Source: Henriciella pelagia
GTDB taxonomy: Bacteria > Pseudomonadota > Alphaproteobacteria > Caulobacterales > Hyphomonadaceae
DNA: 64,000 nt
Direction of reading: 5' to 3'
NCBI RefSeq assembly: GCF_002088945.1
Contig: NZ_NCSU01000007.1
Coordinates: 620,001-684,000, forward strand
How positions within the stretch are numbered: position 1 is the first letter of the stretch; the number at the start of each line of letters is the position of its first letter. This document shows, piece by piece, positions 47,314 through 56,100 of this stretch. The translations under genes and the position numbers were made by a program. The notes beneath the pieces were generated by a model. The model saw only the letters and a list, made by a program, of their open reading frames with translations. It was not told the origin of the DNA and ran no database searches.

Positions 47314-47530
47314 GTCGGTGTCCTTGGCAATAGCTGAAGCGCGGTCTTAGGCGATGCAGCTTTTGCTGCCAAGACGTGTTTGACGGTTGCCAGAGGCTGC
47401 AATACTCAGAGCGCTGCTGCGAAATCGAAACACGACATGTGTGAGCAAGGTGCGCCCTGTCTCAGGAGCGGCCTTGTCTGTCCGGAAGGTGGTGCATGAC
47501 GGGGTTCAACCAGAAAAGGTCTGGCTGCAA

Positions 47531-48655
47531 ATGAGCACACCGCGATATTTTCTCGCCTATTGCGACAAGCTTTTTACGCCGTCGGAGAGCTTCATTCCGC
47601 GCGGTTATTCGGCGTTTGGCAAACTGAAGCCGCTCTATATCGGCCACGAGATCAAGGGACCGTTGCCGCAGGGCGCTGAGGTGGTGCAGCTTGGCCCGCT
47701 GCACGGGCCGGGCGGCGAGGCCGCTTTCAAGCAGCTCGGCAGCATTTCCTCGAAACTGGAAGAGGCATTGAGGGCCTATGAGCCGGTCGCAGTCCATGCG
47801 AGCTTTGGCAAATCGGGCGCCTATGCGTTGCCGATCGCCAAGAAGCTCGGCCTGCCGCTGGCGGTCACGTATTATGGCGGCGACGCCACCAAGACGACCA
47901 ATACCAAGGACAGTTTCATCCGCGTCTACAATCGCAGGCGCGCCAGGCTCTGGAAGGAAGCCGACCTGATCCTGCCCTGCTCGAACTTCATTCGCGACGA
48001 ACTCGCTGCCAAGGGCGCGCCCGTCGACAAGATGGTTGTGCATCACAATACGGCAGACCCGGCGCGCTTTGAGCCCGGTGAGAAGAAGGACCTCATTGTC
48101 TTCGCCGGACGCTGGACCGAGAAGAAGGGCATCGACACGCTTATCGCGGCGCTCGCCCGACTCGGAGAGGAGCTGGAAGGCTGGACGGTTCGCCTGATCG
48201 GCGATGGTGACCTCAAGGAGGGCCTTGTCGCCGACCTTGAGGCGGCAGGCGTGACGGCCGAACTGCCGGGCTGGGTGCCGGCGGATGAGATGCCAAGGCA
48301 ATGGGCCGAAGCCCGTATTGCGGTTGTGCCGTCGAAGCGCGCAAGGTCTGGTGATGCCGAAGGCCTGCCGCTGGTATGTATCGAGGCGATGCTGTCAGGT
48401 TGCGCACTGGCCGCGACGCGGCATGCCGGCATTACTGAATGCGTCAGGGATGGTGAGACGGGCTATCTGGTTGATGAAGGCGATGAGGCTGGCCTCGCAG
48501 ACCGCCTGGCGCGCATGCTGACGGACAAGGCACGAACCGCGGCGATGGGGGAGGCAGGGCGAGAATTTGCCCTGTCAGACTTCAACCTGCAGAAGCAGAG
48601 CCGCAAGCTCGAAGGCTATTTGCTCGATCTCGCCGAAAAGGCCGGCACCGTTTAG
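47531..48655 (+). CDS. GT4-family glycosyltransferase
   Basis: A 374-residue GT-B enzyme. The N-terminal half carries AVHASFGKSGAYALPIAKKLGLPLAVTYYGGD; the C-terminal half has the nucleotide-sugar site VFAGRWTEKKGIDTLIAAL, GWVPADEMPRQWAEARIAVVPS and the E-x7-E region GLPLVCIEAMLSG. It probably adds a sugar to surface polysaccharide or lipid. The start MSTPRYFLAY at 47531 is chosen; an in-frame ATG at 47387 lies in unconserved sequence. It converges with rimM, overlapping by four bases. Confidence 0.85.
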   Translation: MSTPRYFLAYCDKLFTPSESFIPRGYSAFGKLKPLYIGHEIKGPLPQGAEVVQLGPLHGPGGEAAFKQLGSISSKLEEALRAYEPVAVHASFGKSGAYALPIAKKLGLPLAVTYYGGDATKTTNTKDSFIRVYNRRRARLWKEADLILPCSNFIRDELAAKGAPVDKMVVHHNTADPARFEPGEKKDLIVFAGRWTEKKGIDTLIAALARLGEELEGWTVRLIGDGDLKEGLVADLEAAGVTAELPGWVPADEMPRQWAEARIAVVPSKRARSGDAEGLPLVCIEAMLSGCALAATRHAGITECVRDGETGYLVDEGDEAGLADRLARMLTDKARTAAMGEAGREFALSDFNLQKQSRKLEGYLLDLAEKAGTV

Positions 48656-49206
48656 TTGGTGTCGTCCTTCTTGCGCGGGTCGGACTGATCGGCCCAGGTT
48701 TCGGGGTCGCGGACGATTACGTAGCCGCCCTCGAAATGGACCTCCGGCACTTCCTTCAGGGTGAAGGGGACGAACCAGGCAGCGCCGGTGTCGGGCGCGA
48801 CTTCAATCAGGTCGCCAGCCCCGAAATTCTGCACGGATTTCACGGTGCCGACGGTCTTTCCATGACTGTCCATGACGTTCAGGGCGACAAGGTCCTCAAC
48901 ATAGAACTCGTCATCATCGGGCGGGGGCAGTCTGTGGCGAGGGACGCAGAGCTTGGTCCCCTTGAGCGCGTCCCATTCCTCTTTCTGGCGGGCGCGTTTT
49001 GCCGTCACGATAAAATGGCCTGATCCTGATTTTACCCCGGCCGCCTCGAGGAGCGGGTCGCCCTTTTCTGACAGGAGTGGCCCGAGACTGAACAGATCCT
49101 CGGGATTGTCGGTGAAGCTTTTCACACGCACGTCACCACGAACGCCATGAGCGCCCGCCAGAACGCCCACAATTATCAGCCTGTCTTGTTTCAATCGGTC
49201 TGGCAT
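48652..49206 (-). CDS. rimM: RimM, 16S rRNA processing protein
   Basis: A 184-residue RimM: IIVGVLAGAHGVRGDVRVKSFTDNPEDLF (barrel 1), FYVEDLVALNVMDSHGKTVGTVKSVQNFGAGDLIEV (PRC-barrel) and WFVPFTLKEVPEV. It binds S19 and aids 30S maturation. The rpsP-rimM-trmD-rplS operon usually seen in bacteria is not here: neither neighbour is a ribosomal gene. It overlaps the convergent glycosyltransferase gene by four bases. Confidence 0.93.
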   Translation of the reverse strand: MPDRLKQDRLIIVGVLAGAHGVRGDVRVKSFTDNPEDLFSLGPLLSEKGDPLLEAAGVKSGSGHFIVTAKRARQKEEWDALKGTKLCVPRHRLPPPDDDEFYVEDLVALNVMDSHGKTVGTVKSVQNFGAGDLIEVAPDTGAAWFVPFTLKEVPEVHFEGGYVIVRDPETWADQSDPRKKDDTN

Positions 49207-49255
49207 TGCGGGCTTCCTACTCTGCTATGCAGCAGACGGGAAGCCCGAACAGCGC

Positions 49256-49972
49256 CTACCAGCGGCGACGGCGATCGCGGTCATATCCATAGCCGCGCCC
49301 GGCCGGACGGATAGACGTTATGTTGTCGTTCAGCCGGTAATAGCCGAGTTCAGCGGTCGATCCGGTAATGATCTCGCAGCGGCCCCTGAAATTCGGATCC
49401 GTACAGACTTCCCACGCCCCGCTCTGGATAGCGATGGAGGACGTCTTGTCGTTGAAGCGGAGCGGGTTGAGGTGCGGGATAGCGCCCGTGACAGGCAGCG
49501 CATCGCCGCGGAAGTTCGAATTGCCGTACAGCACGACCGGCGCATTGTAGCGCCCGCCATAGCCATAATCATTCCCGCGACCATACCGGTCGTTGCGGTC
49601 ATATCGGTCATGACGGCCGCCATATCCATAGCTCACCGGGCGGATCGACGTGATCTTGTTGTTGAGCCTCATCTGGTTGAGGTAGCCCTCGCGATATTCG
49701 ATGATTTCGCAGCGTCCGCGATAATTGGCATCGACGCAAACTTCCCATGCGCCGCCCATGACGCGGATCGAGGATGCCCGGTCATTGAAGCGATAGTCGG
49801 CGAGCCGTGGAATGGCACCCGTCACGCGCAAGGAGCGGCCGGTGAAATTGGCATTGGAATAGATGATCGCTTCGCCGCCCCCGCCGCGATGGTACGGTCG
49901 GTCAGCCATGGCGGGCAGGGCAAGAGAGGTGGTGAGAGCTAGACCAAGTCCCAGCGTCTTCAACGGATTCAT
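49256..49972 (-). CDS. secreted two-domain beta/gamma-crystallin protein with Ca2+-binding motifs
   Basis: A 238-residue exported protein (signal MNPLKTLGLGLALTTSLALPAMA). Two beta/gamma-crystallin domains (about 35-112 and 146-222) are joined by a Tyr/Asp/Arg/Gly-rich linker (GGRHDRYDRNDRYGRGNDY). Each domain has both calcium motifs of the N/D-N/D-x-x-S/T-S type: NDRASS (63-68), NNKITS (104-109), NDKTSS (174-179) and NDNITS (215-220). Each has a paired Cys set (VCVDANYRGRCEI and VCTDPNFRGRCEI). It ends in an Arg-rich tail. The role is unknown; calcium-dependent stabilisation or surface attachment is possible. Confidence 0.88.
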   Translation of the reverse strand: MNPLKTLGLGLALTTSLALPAMADRPYHRGGGGEAIIYSNANFTGRSLRVTGAIPRLADYRFNDRASSIRVMGGAWEVCVDANYRGRCEIIEYREGYLNQMRLNNKITSIRPVSYGYGGRHDRYDRNDRYGRGNDYGYGGRYNAPVVLYGNSNFRGDALPVTGAIPHLNPLRFNDKTSSIAIQSGAWEVCTDPNFRGRCEIITGSTAELGYYRLNDNITSIRPAGRGYGYDRDRRRRW

Positions 49973-50122
49973 GAGAGAACCTCCAATTCATTGACCCCTC
50001 TTTGTTACCAGAAGGTCGCTGAACACTCGGCAACCTTGCCTTCATGAAAGGCGGGGGTGTGCCGGGAGGTTCCGGAAACTTACATAAATATTAGATGGAT
50101 AGCGTCGCCCGGCCGGCAGGGC

Positions 50123-50965
50123 TCAGGCTGCTGCGGTCAGGGCACCTGGCGTGACTTCACGGCAATAGGCGCCGCGCAGGTCACGCGATGGCTCAAGCCC
50201 GGTGACAAGACCCGTCGCCGTCTCGTCCTTTCCGATGACGAGCACACCGCTATCGGAAAGCTGGCGAGCGAGGTTGACCAGCGCCCTGGCGCGCATCTGG
50301 CTACCCATGCCGCCAATAACATTGCAGCAGGTGATGACGTCGAACACGCCGAGGCCGCTGCAATCCTGCAGGATATTGTGGGTCCGCACGCCAACGCGGT
50401 TGGCAAGGTCTTGTGAAACCTGCCATTCGCCTGTGTCGAGACGAGAAAAGTTGCTGAGCAGGCGGTGGATGGACAGGCCCTTCTGCACATCGAAGTGTCC
50501 GAACTTCCCTGAGCGGGCGCGTGCCGACATTTTTTCACTGATGTCGGAGGTCAGGATTTCAACCTGGATGTCCTTCAGCGCTTCGTTCTCGCTCTCACCG
50601 ATCAGCATGGCAAGCGAATAGGCTTCCTGCCCGCTTGAGCCGCCAGCACACCAGATGCGTAGCTTCCCGCCCGGCGCAGACGGCGCCATCATCGGCAGGA
50701 CATGATTGACGATACGCTCAAAGGCGGCGCGCTCGCGGAAGAAATGCGTGGTCTTGCTGGTCAGGGCGGCGACGATTTCACCGCCGAGCGGGCTGCTCGG
50801 CCGGGCCCGGATGCAGGCGAGAAGTTCGGCGACGCCAGCAAACTGCTCACGGCGGAGGATCGGGCCGAGCCGGGATTCGATGAGATAGGATTTTGTCGGC
50901 GGAATATGCTGTCCGGAACCGTTCAGCGCCAGCTCAGCAATTTCGCGATAGGTCGAATCGTCCAT
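50123..50965 (-). CDS. cheR: CheR-family protein-glutamate methyltransferase
   Basis: A 280-residue CheR: N-terminal helical domain, TTHFFRERAAFERI, and the SAM-binding motif LRIWCAGGSSGQEAYSLAM with DIQVEILTSDISEKMSARA. Position FDVITCCNVIGGMG is unusual at the NxxFRNVLIYF place, where most CheR carry RN-x-L-x-Y-F; here Arg-Asn is replaced by Cys-Cys-Asn. It sits 71 bases from cheY and may be a non-standard CheR as in the Caulobacter chpT-cheYIII-cheRIII region. Target receptor not encoded here. Confidence 0.85.
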   Translation of the reverse strand: MDDSTYREIAELALNGSGQHIPPTKSYLIESRLGPILRREQFAGVAELLACIRARPSSPLGGEIVAALTSKTTHFFRERAAFERIVNHVLPMMAPSAPGGKLRIWCAGGSSGQEAYSLAMLIGESENEALKDIQVEILTSDISEKMSARARSGKFGHFDVQKGLSIHRLLSNFSRLDTGEWQVSQDLANRVGVRTHNILQDCSGLGVFDVITCCNVIGGMGSQMRARALVNLARQLSDSGVLVIGKDETATGLVTGLEPSRDLRGAYCREVTPGALTAAA

Positions 50966-51036
50966 AGTCTTTCACCAGCCCGATAAATTTCTTCCCGGTT
51001 CGTTAACAAGAACCCGACCGGGGTTAACAAATCGCT

Positions 51037-51402
51037 TTAAACGAGGCCGACCTCTGCAAATTTGCTGTGAATGATGTCTGCATCAAACGGCTTCATTATA
51101 AATTCATTTGCACCCGAGCGCATCGCTTCGCCAATGTGCTCGGCGTCATTTTCGGTCGAGCAGAACACAACGATCGGTTTCGACCCGCCCTGTTCGCGGC
51201 GAAGGGCGCGCAGGAAATCCAGGCCGTTCATCACCGGCATGTTCCAGTCGAGCAGGATGGCATCCGGCATGTTCTCGCGGCATGATTTCAGCGCGTCGGC
51301 GCCGTCTCCTGCTTCCGTCACTTCGAACTGGAGATCCTGTACAATGCGTCCGGCAACTTTGCGGACCACCCGGGAGTCATCAACAATCAAACAAGACTTC
51401 AT
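51037..51402 (-). CDS. cheY: CheY-like single-domain response regulator
   Basis: A 121-residue receiver. The acid pocket is Asp 8-Asp 9 (IVDDS), the phosphorylation site Asp 52 in LLDWNMP, switch residues Ser 82/Thr 83 (CST) and Lys 104 in MKPF. It has no output domain. It lies between chpT and cheR on one strand, the order I recall for Caulobacter cheYIII. Two near-matches to CtrA boxes lie upstream. Confidence 0.92.
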   Translation of the reverse strand: MKSCLIVDDSRVVRKVAGRIVQDLQFEVTEAGDGADALKSCRENMPDAILLDWNMPVMNGLDFLRALRREQGGSKPIVVFCSTENDAEHIGEAMRSGANEFIMKPFDADIIHSKFAEVGLV

Positions 51403-51464
51403 GGCATTACCCCAAGAGGAATCTAGGCCTGTTCCGGTGGCAACCCCTCCGGAAGGTAAGCAAA

Positions 51465-51534
51465 TTAACTCGACATTGACCGCGCATCTGGTCGCTGCAG
51501 CAATTTGGCCAGAAATTGATTTACCGAAGTTTAA
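51465..51534 (-). promoter_or_regulatory. two near-consensus CtrA boxes in front of cheY
   Basis: TTAA (51465-51468), seven bases, TTGA (51476-51479), and TTTA (51520-51523), seven bases, TTAA (51531-51534): each one mismatch from the CtrA box TTAA-N7-TTAA. They lie in the 162-base gap between chpT and cheY, which also holds the cheY promoter. ChpT controls CtrA phosphorylation, so regulation would be fitting. Confidence 0.35.
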
Positions 51535-51564
51535 GACTCGGTGCGTCCTGCGGCCACGGCCCGA

Positions 51565-52221
51565 TCAGCCCTCGGCGCTCAGGCCGGTTGCGACCAGGGA
51601 TATCTCTTCAGGCTTCGGGTCGGCGCGCAGCGAACCGCCCAGACCTTCTGCAATAATCCGCGTGAACAGCGGCTGGACGGTGCGTGCGGACCAGCCGTCC
51701 TGCGGCTCGTTTCCGGCGATCGCTTCGGCGGTATCGTCGCGAAGCTTGCAACGCTCGCCGGACGCAGCGACGCTGATGCCAAGTCCATCAGTCTGATTGC
51801 GAACCTTGACGGCGATCGTCCCGCCGCGCGGCAGGCAGTCCACCGCCAGCATGACGAGGTTCATGATCAGGCGGGCATGCGAGAAGCTGAGATGCTGGGT
51901 TTCGATGTCCCATGTCAGCGTTGGCTTGTAATTGTGGCTGGCTACGAACCGCTCGGTGATCTGCTTGGCTTCGTGGATGTCAGCAGCGCCTTTGGACAGA
52001 CCGGCCGAGCCGAAAGCGTAGCGCAGGAATTTCAGTTTTGAGGCGGCGCTGTCTGCCCCATCATGCAGAAGCTTCTCTGCCTGCACGCGCATCTCGGAAT
52101 CCTGCGGCTCGTTCATGAAGTCGAGCGCATTGGTGATGGAGGATACCGATGATACCAGGTCGTGGCAGATGCGAGATGCAATATATGCGGAGAGATGCGC
52201 CGGATCGATATTGGCTTGCAT
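51565..52221 (-). CDS. chpT: ChpT, histidine phosphotransferase
   Basis: A 218-residue histidine phosphotransferase (DUF2328). The phosphorylated His is residue 20 in SRICHDLVSSVSSITNALDF. The C-terminal part is a degenerate HATPase domain (TLTWDIETQHLSFSHARLIMNLVMLAVDCLPRGG). ChpT relays phosphate from CckA to CtrA and CpdR to control the cell cycle. Its presence fits Caulobacterales or relatives. It is 76 bases from the small membrane protein gene upstream on the same strand. Confidence 0.93.
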   Translation of the reverse strand: MQANIDPAHLSAYIASRICHDLVSSVSSITNALDFMNEPQDSEMRVQAEKLLHDGADSAASKLKFLRYAFGSAGLSKGAADIHEAKQITERFVASHNYKPTLTWDIETQHLSFSHARLIMNLVMLAVDCLPRGGTIAVKVRNQTDGLGISVAASGERCKLRDDTAEAIAGNEPQDGWSARTVQPLFTRIIAEGLGGSLRADPKPEEISLVATGLSAEG

Positions 52222-52296
52222 GGTCTGGCCCCTTTGGTCGGTGTTCTACGCTACCCGAATCGCCAGACCATTGACTGCCTGATTGCGGCTGATTTG

Positions 52297-52536
52297 TCAC
52301 CCATCCAAGTCGTCGTGGCCCACAAGATCATCATGACCGCCGCGTGCGCTGTGAAAAAGCAGCCAGAAAAGCCCGATGGACAGGCCAAGACAGCCCACAG
52401 CGCCAAGGCCGTAGGCGATCCAGCCATGCATTGTCATCGTGACGCCGAGGCTCGACCAGAGCACCGCCACGCCCCATCCAGCCAGGATAAGCGCGGCGAG
52501 GCCTGCGATGATGGCAATGATGGAGGTCAGGGACAT
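52297..52536 (-). CDS. small two-helix membrane protein
   Basis: From ATG at 52536 this is 79 residues with two membrane helices (IIAIIAGLAALILAGWGVAVLWSSL and GWIAYGLGAVGCLGLSIGLFWLLF) and a polar C-terminus (HSARGGHDDLVGHDDLDG, a twice-repeated GHDDL). A GTG at 52563 would overlap ydbL. I do not recognise it. It follows ydbL by 11 bases and so is the fourth member of that operon. Confidence 0.7.
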   Translation of the reverse strand: MSLTSIIAIIAGLAALILAGWGVAVLWSSLGVTMTMHGWIAYGLGAVGCLGLSIGLFWLLFHSARGGHDDLVGHDDLDG

Positions 52537-52547
52537 AAGCGGGCGGG

Positions 52548-52901
52548 TTAGTTCTTCTTCCACTTCCCGCTATCGTCCATGACGAACTGGCCGCGCTCTG
52601 CGCCGGAGACCAGCTTTTCGCCGGTCACGCGGGCAACCTGTTCTGGCGTTGTGCCGGTCTGTCTGGCGAGGTCATCATAAGCGGCGCGGCGCTTGTTGTT
52701 GATGTCCTGAACGCGCCGGATGAGCGCCGGATCTGCGCCGCCATCAACGATGCCGAGATAGCCGTCAATGCGTTCGCCGACGACGCCCTGCTCCTTGGCA
52801 GTGTCGATCTGTGGATCGCCCGCACTTGCAGGCGCGGCAACGGCCAGAGCGGTCGCGGCAAGGAAGACGAGCGCGTAAATGGCTTTAATGAATCGGGTCA
52901 T
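52548..52901 (-). CDS. YdbL family (DUF1318) periplasmic protein
   Basis: A 117-residue protein with a signal peptide (MTRFIKAIYALVFLAATALAVAAPASA) and the DUF1318 core: AKEQGVVGERIDGYLGIV ... VQDINNKRRAAYDDLARQTGTTPEQVARVTGEKLV. In E. coli YdbL works with YdbH and YnbE in phospholipid transport to the outer membrane. AAAGG stands before the ATG at 52901. It follows ynbE by 20 bases. Confidence 0.9.
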   Translation of the reverse strand: MTRFIKAIYALVFLAATALAVAAPASAGDPQIDTAKEQGVVGERIDGYLGIVDGGADPALIRRVQDINNKRRAAYDDLARQTGTTPEQVARVTGEKLVSGAERGQFVMDDSGKWKKN

Positions 52902-52921
52902 GTGAGACACCTTTTGTGGAC

Positions 52922-53110
52922 CTAGAAAATGTCAGGATTGCTGGCGATCAGGTCTTCGACTTCCTTGTCGAGCTTGATGCGCACTTCCTGATCGATCTTG
53001 ACGTTGAGATTAATCGTGATCGGCTCTGTCGGAGCCTGCAGCTTCACCGTCGGTGAGCACGCAGCCAGCGAGGCAGCGACAGCTGCAGACAGGAGGAGGG
53101 GTCGGGTCAC
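52922..53110 (-). CDS. YnbE family lipoprotein
   Basis: A 62-residue outer-membrane-type lipoprotein. A signal peptide ends LAAC (Cys 17) and the mature part is SPTVKLQAPTEPITINLNVKIDQEVRIKLDKEVEDL. I place the start at a GTG at 53110 (VTRPLLLSAAV) because AAGGA lies seven bases upstream and the length then equals E. coli YnbE; an ATG at 53125 is also possible. In E. coli YnbE multimers extend the C-terminal end of YdbH toward the outer membrane. Confidence 0.85.
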   Translation of the reverse strand: MTRPLLLSAAVAASLAACSPTVKLQAPTEPITINLNVKIDQEVRIKLDKEVEDLIASNPDIF

Positions 53111-53179
53111 ATGTCTTTCCTTCATAACACGAGCCATTGTGCAGTATGTGGCCTGAACGGTGGTTGAATACAAGTTTGA

Positions 53180-56100
53180 CTATTGTTCAGGCGGTGTGCT
53201 GCCTGTGCCGCCGGATTGGCGGTTCCGAACCGACTCTGCGGCCACGTCGGCGAGCCAGTCGCTGGACGATATCGAGCGGCCCGTCCGGATGAGCTGCATC
53301 AGCTTGGAATCGATGCCGATATTGAAGGCGAATGGCGCGCCGTCGAGCACTTCCGGAGAGGTGCCGACCAGCCGCATCGTGATCAGGATATCGCCGCTCA
53401 GATTACCGTCAGCGCCAATTTCGAGAACCGAAAAGCGGAAATCCTTGAGTGCGTCGAATGCCATGCTGACCCGGTCATCTGCGGCAGCGGCTGCATCGGC
53501 GACATCTCCGGTATAGGCAATCGTGCCCCCGCTGCTGTCGGCGGTCAGTGTCGCATTGCGGATGAATGTGTTGGGGCCGATGATTTCCACGGGGAATGTG
53601 CCGGTGACTGTGCCTTGCGCCTTGACGTCCGGCAGGTCGAAGACGCGAACGATTTCGGCGAGTTCGAGCGACTTGGCGGTGATCTCAATGACATCGCGCG
53701 TCCCTGCAATCGTCCAGCTGGAGCCGCCAGTATAGATTTCGCCGCCGGCAAAGGGCCAGCGCGCATCTTCAATGGTCGCTTCCAGTCCTTCATTCAGCTG
53801 AAAGCGAATGCGGCCATTGCTGAGCGGGATGCCCGGGCTGATCTGGCCGAGACGGATTTCCTGTCCGGGCGGCGTTGTGAGTTTCATGATGTCGTTGAAT
53901 TCGATGCGCCCGCTCACATCATTGACCGCGCCGAGGCGCAGCGTGTCGAACCCGAAACCGTCCGCAGACACCCACCCCGTGCCGCTTGTCTTGCCAGACT
54001 CGATCACGAAATCTGCGCGACCTTTCAGCGTGCCGCGCGCATTCGAGAGAAAGCCGCGCACCCGGTCGCTGAGCGCAGTCGGCTGAAAACCGCGTGGCCG
54101 GAAGGTGAGCTCCGGCGTCAGGACCGAGGCGGTGCCGTCCAGCGCAAGGATGTCGAGCTCCAGGTCAACATCGGCGACCTTCTGGCCTGCAGGCCGCGTC
54201 GTCACTGGACCGGTCAGCTGCATGATACCCTTCTGGAAAGTTGCCGCTAGGTCGCCGCGCAAGGGAACATAGAGCGGATCAGCGCCCCTGTCGCGCACTT
54301 CCACGCCCTTTGCTGACGCCGTACCCTCAATGCCGGTCGATGGCAGCCGTGCGTCGAGGTCGAGTGCATCCAGGCTGATGTCGGCGGGCACCAGCGAGCC
54401 GCTGAACTGTGAGGCGCCGGTCGACGCAGTCAGCGATACAGGGTTCGTCGTTGCGAGCGCCAGGTCCGGCTCTGCCGAGGCGACGATCAGGGTCTTCTCG
54501 CCAATGGTGAGCGGCAGCGACATTTCACTGCCTTTCAGGTCCAGCCGCGCTGTCCTGGTGGCCGACCAGTCAAGGACAGCATTCTGCAGCGACAGCGTGC
54601 CAGAGGTGTTTTCGCCCCTGAAGGGCAATTCCAGCTTGCCGAGGTCGATCGTTCCGGCAGAGCCTCCTGGAATGGGCCGAACGACCCGCCCATCGCGCGG
54701 GCAAAGCTCCAGATTGACGGGCTCAAGCGCGTAGCCGGCTCCGGTGCGGATGCCAGCTGTGTTGAAGCCGAGGCAGCGGGTTCGGAAGGTCTGGACGCGC
54801 AGGCTCGACCCGCCAGCAGCCTCGATGCCGCCAAACAACCGGGTGTCGCCGAACGTCTGGCCATAGAGCTTGCCGCGTATGCGAAGCTCTCCAATCGTCT
54901 GCAGACGGGGTACCCCTTCGGCGCGTTCGAAGTGAAGTTCGCTGACCTCGCTCGCGATGGTCAGGCCGTCAGCGGTCCACGGCGAAAGCGTCAGGCCACC
55001 GGTATCGATGATCAGGTCGGGAGCGAGGCTTGCTCGCGTGAGGTCCATTGCGATTTTCGGTACGCGTGGTCCGTCCAGGGTCACAAGTCCGGCCAGTTCC
55101 ACGCCTTCGTCGGCAATGTTGAGCGCAGGCTTGGCCGGTTTCGGCGTGAGGGCGACACTGGTGCCGTCGGCGCTTTTAGCGGAGATGACGCGGGTCGACA
55201 CGAGCGACCAGTAGCCGCTCTCATCGATCGTCAATTCGAATCCTGTGCCGCCGCTAAATTCTTCCAGCGCTGCCGAAAGCGCCGCCCGCAACGCATCCGA
55301 GTGGGCCTGGAAGGGGCCACCCAGGCTGAGTCGCGACAGCAGGCTTGATCGATACTCGCCGGGCACGCGCGCGCCGGAGACACTGAGATCGCCATGCGCA
55401 TTTATCACCGAGAGCGCATCATCGACCTTAAAATCGCCGCTGAGCGTCAGCTCTTCTGCTGCGATGTCCGGCCGCTCCAGCCCCGACACGATAAGGCCGT
55501 AACCTGCCCCAAGCTCGCCTGACCGGTCCCGCGCTGTGTCCAGGGTGAAGCTCACCGCTTCTGCAAAGGTCTCTCGCCAGCTGAGCGCCGCCACTGTGCC
55601 CTCGACTGTGCCGGACTTGATCCGGCTTAGCCATGGTGAGATTTCTTCGTCATTTTGCGGTGATTTCAGGGCGAGTGTTCCTTCGAATTCGGCGTCGGAA
55701 AGCGAGAGGCCCGGCCGCTGGAATGTCCCTGCCGAGAACGCCCAGTCGAGTGCCGGCAGGAGGCCATCCTGCATATTTGCGCTCAGTTTGATGTCGGACG
55801 CAGCGAGATTGGCGAAGGCCGCCTCGGCGAGTTCGAATTCTGCATGTCCGCTCAGCTTGATGCCGATCAGGGAGAGATCGACATTGCCTTCCCGGATATC
55901 CAGGCGGTTGCCGCCGGTTTCGAGGCGGACCGGCTCAACATCGGCCTGCAGGTCAACCCGCATGGGCATCTGACCCGAAGCCTGACCTGTCAGGACGAGT
56001 GGGCCTGCCGGGGTCGTCAACTCGATGCGGATATTCGTCATCTCGAAGGCAGGCGATGTGTCTGAAGAGCTATCGCCGGAGGCGAGTTTCTCAAGGCCGC

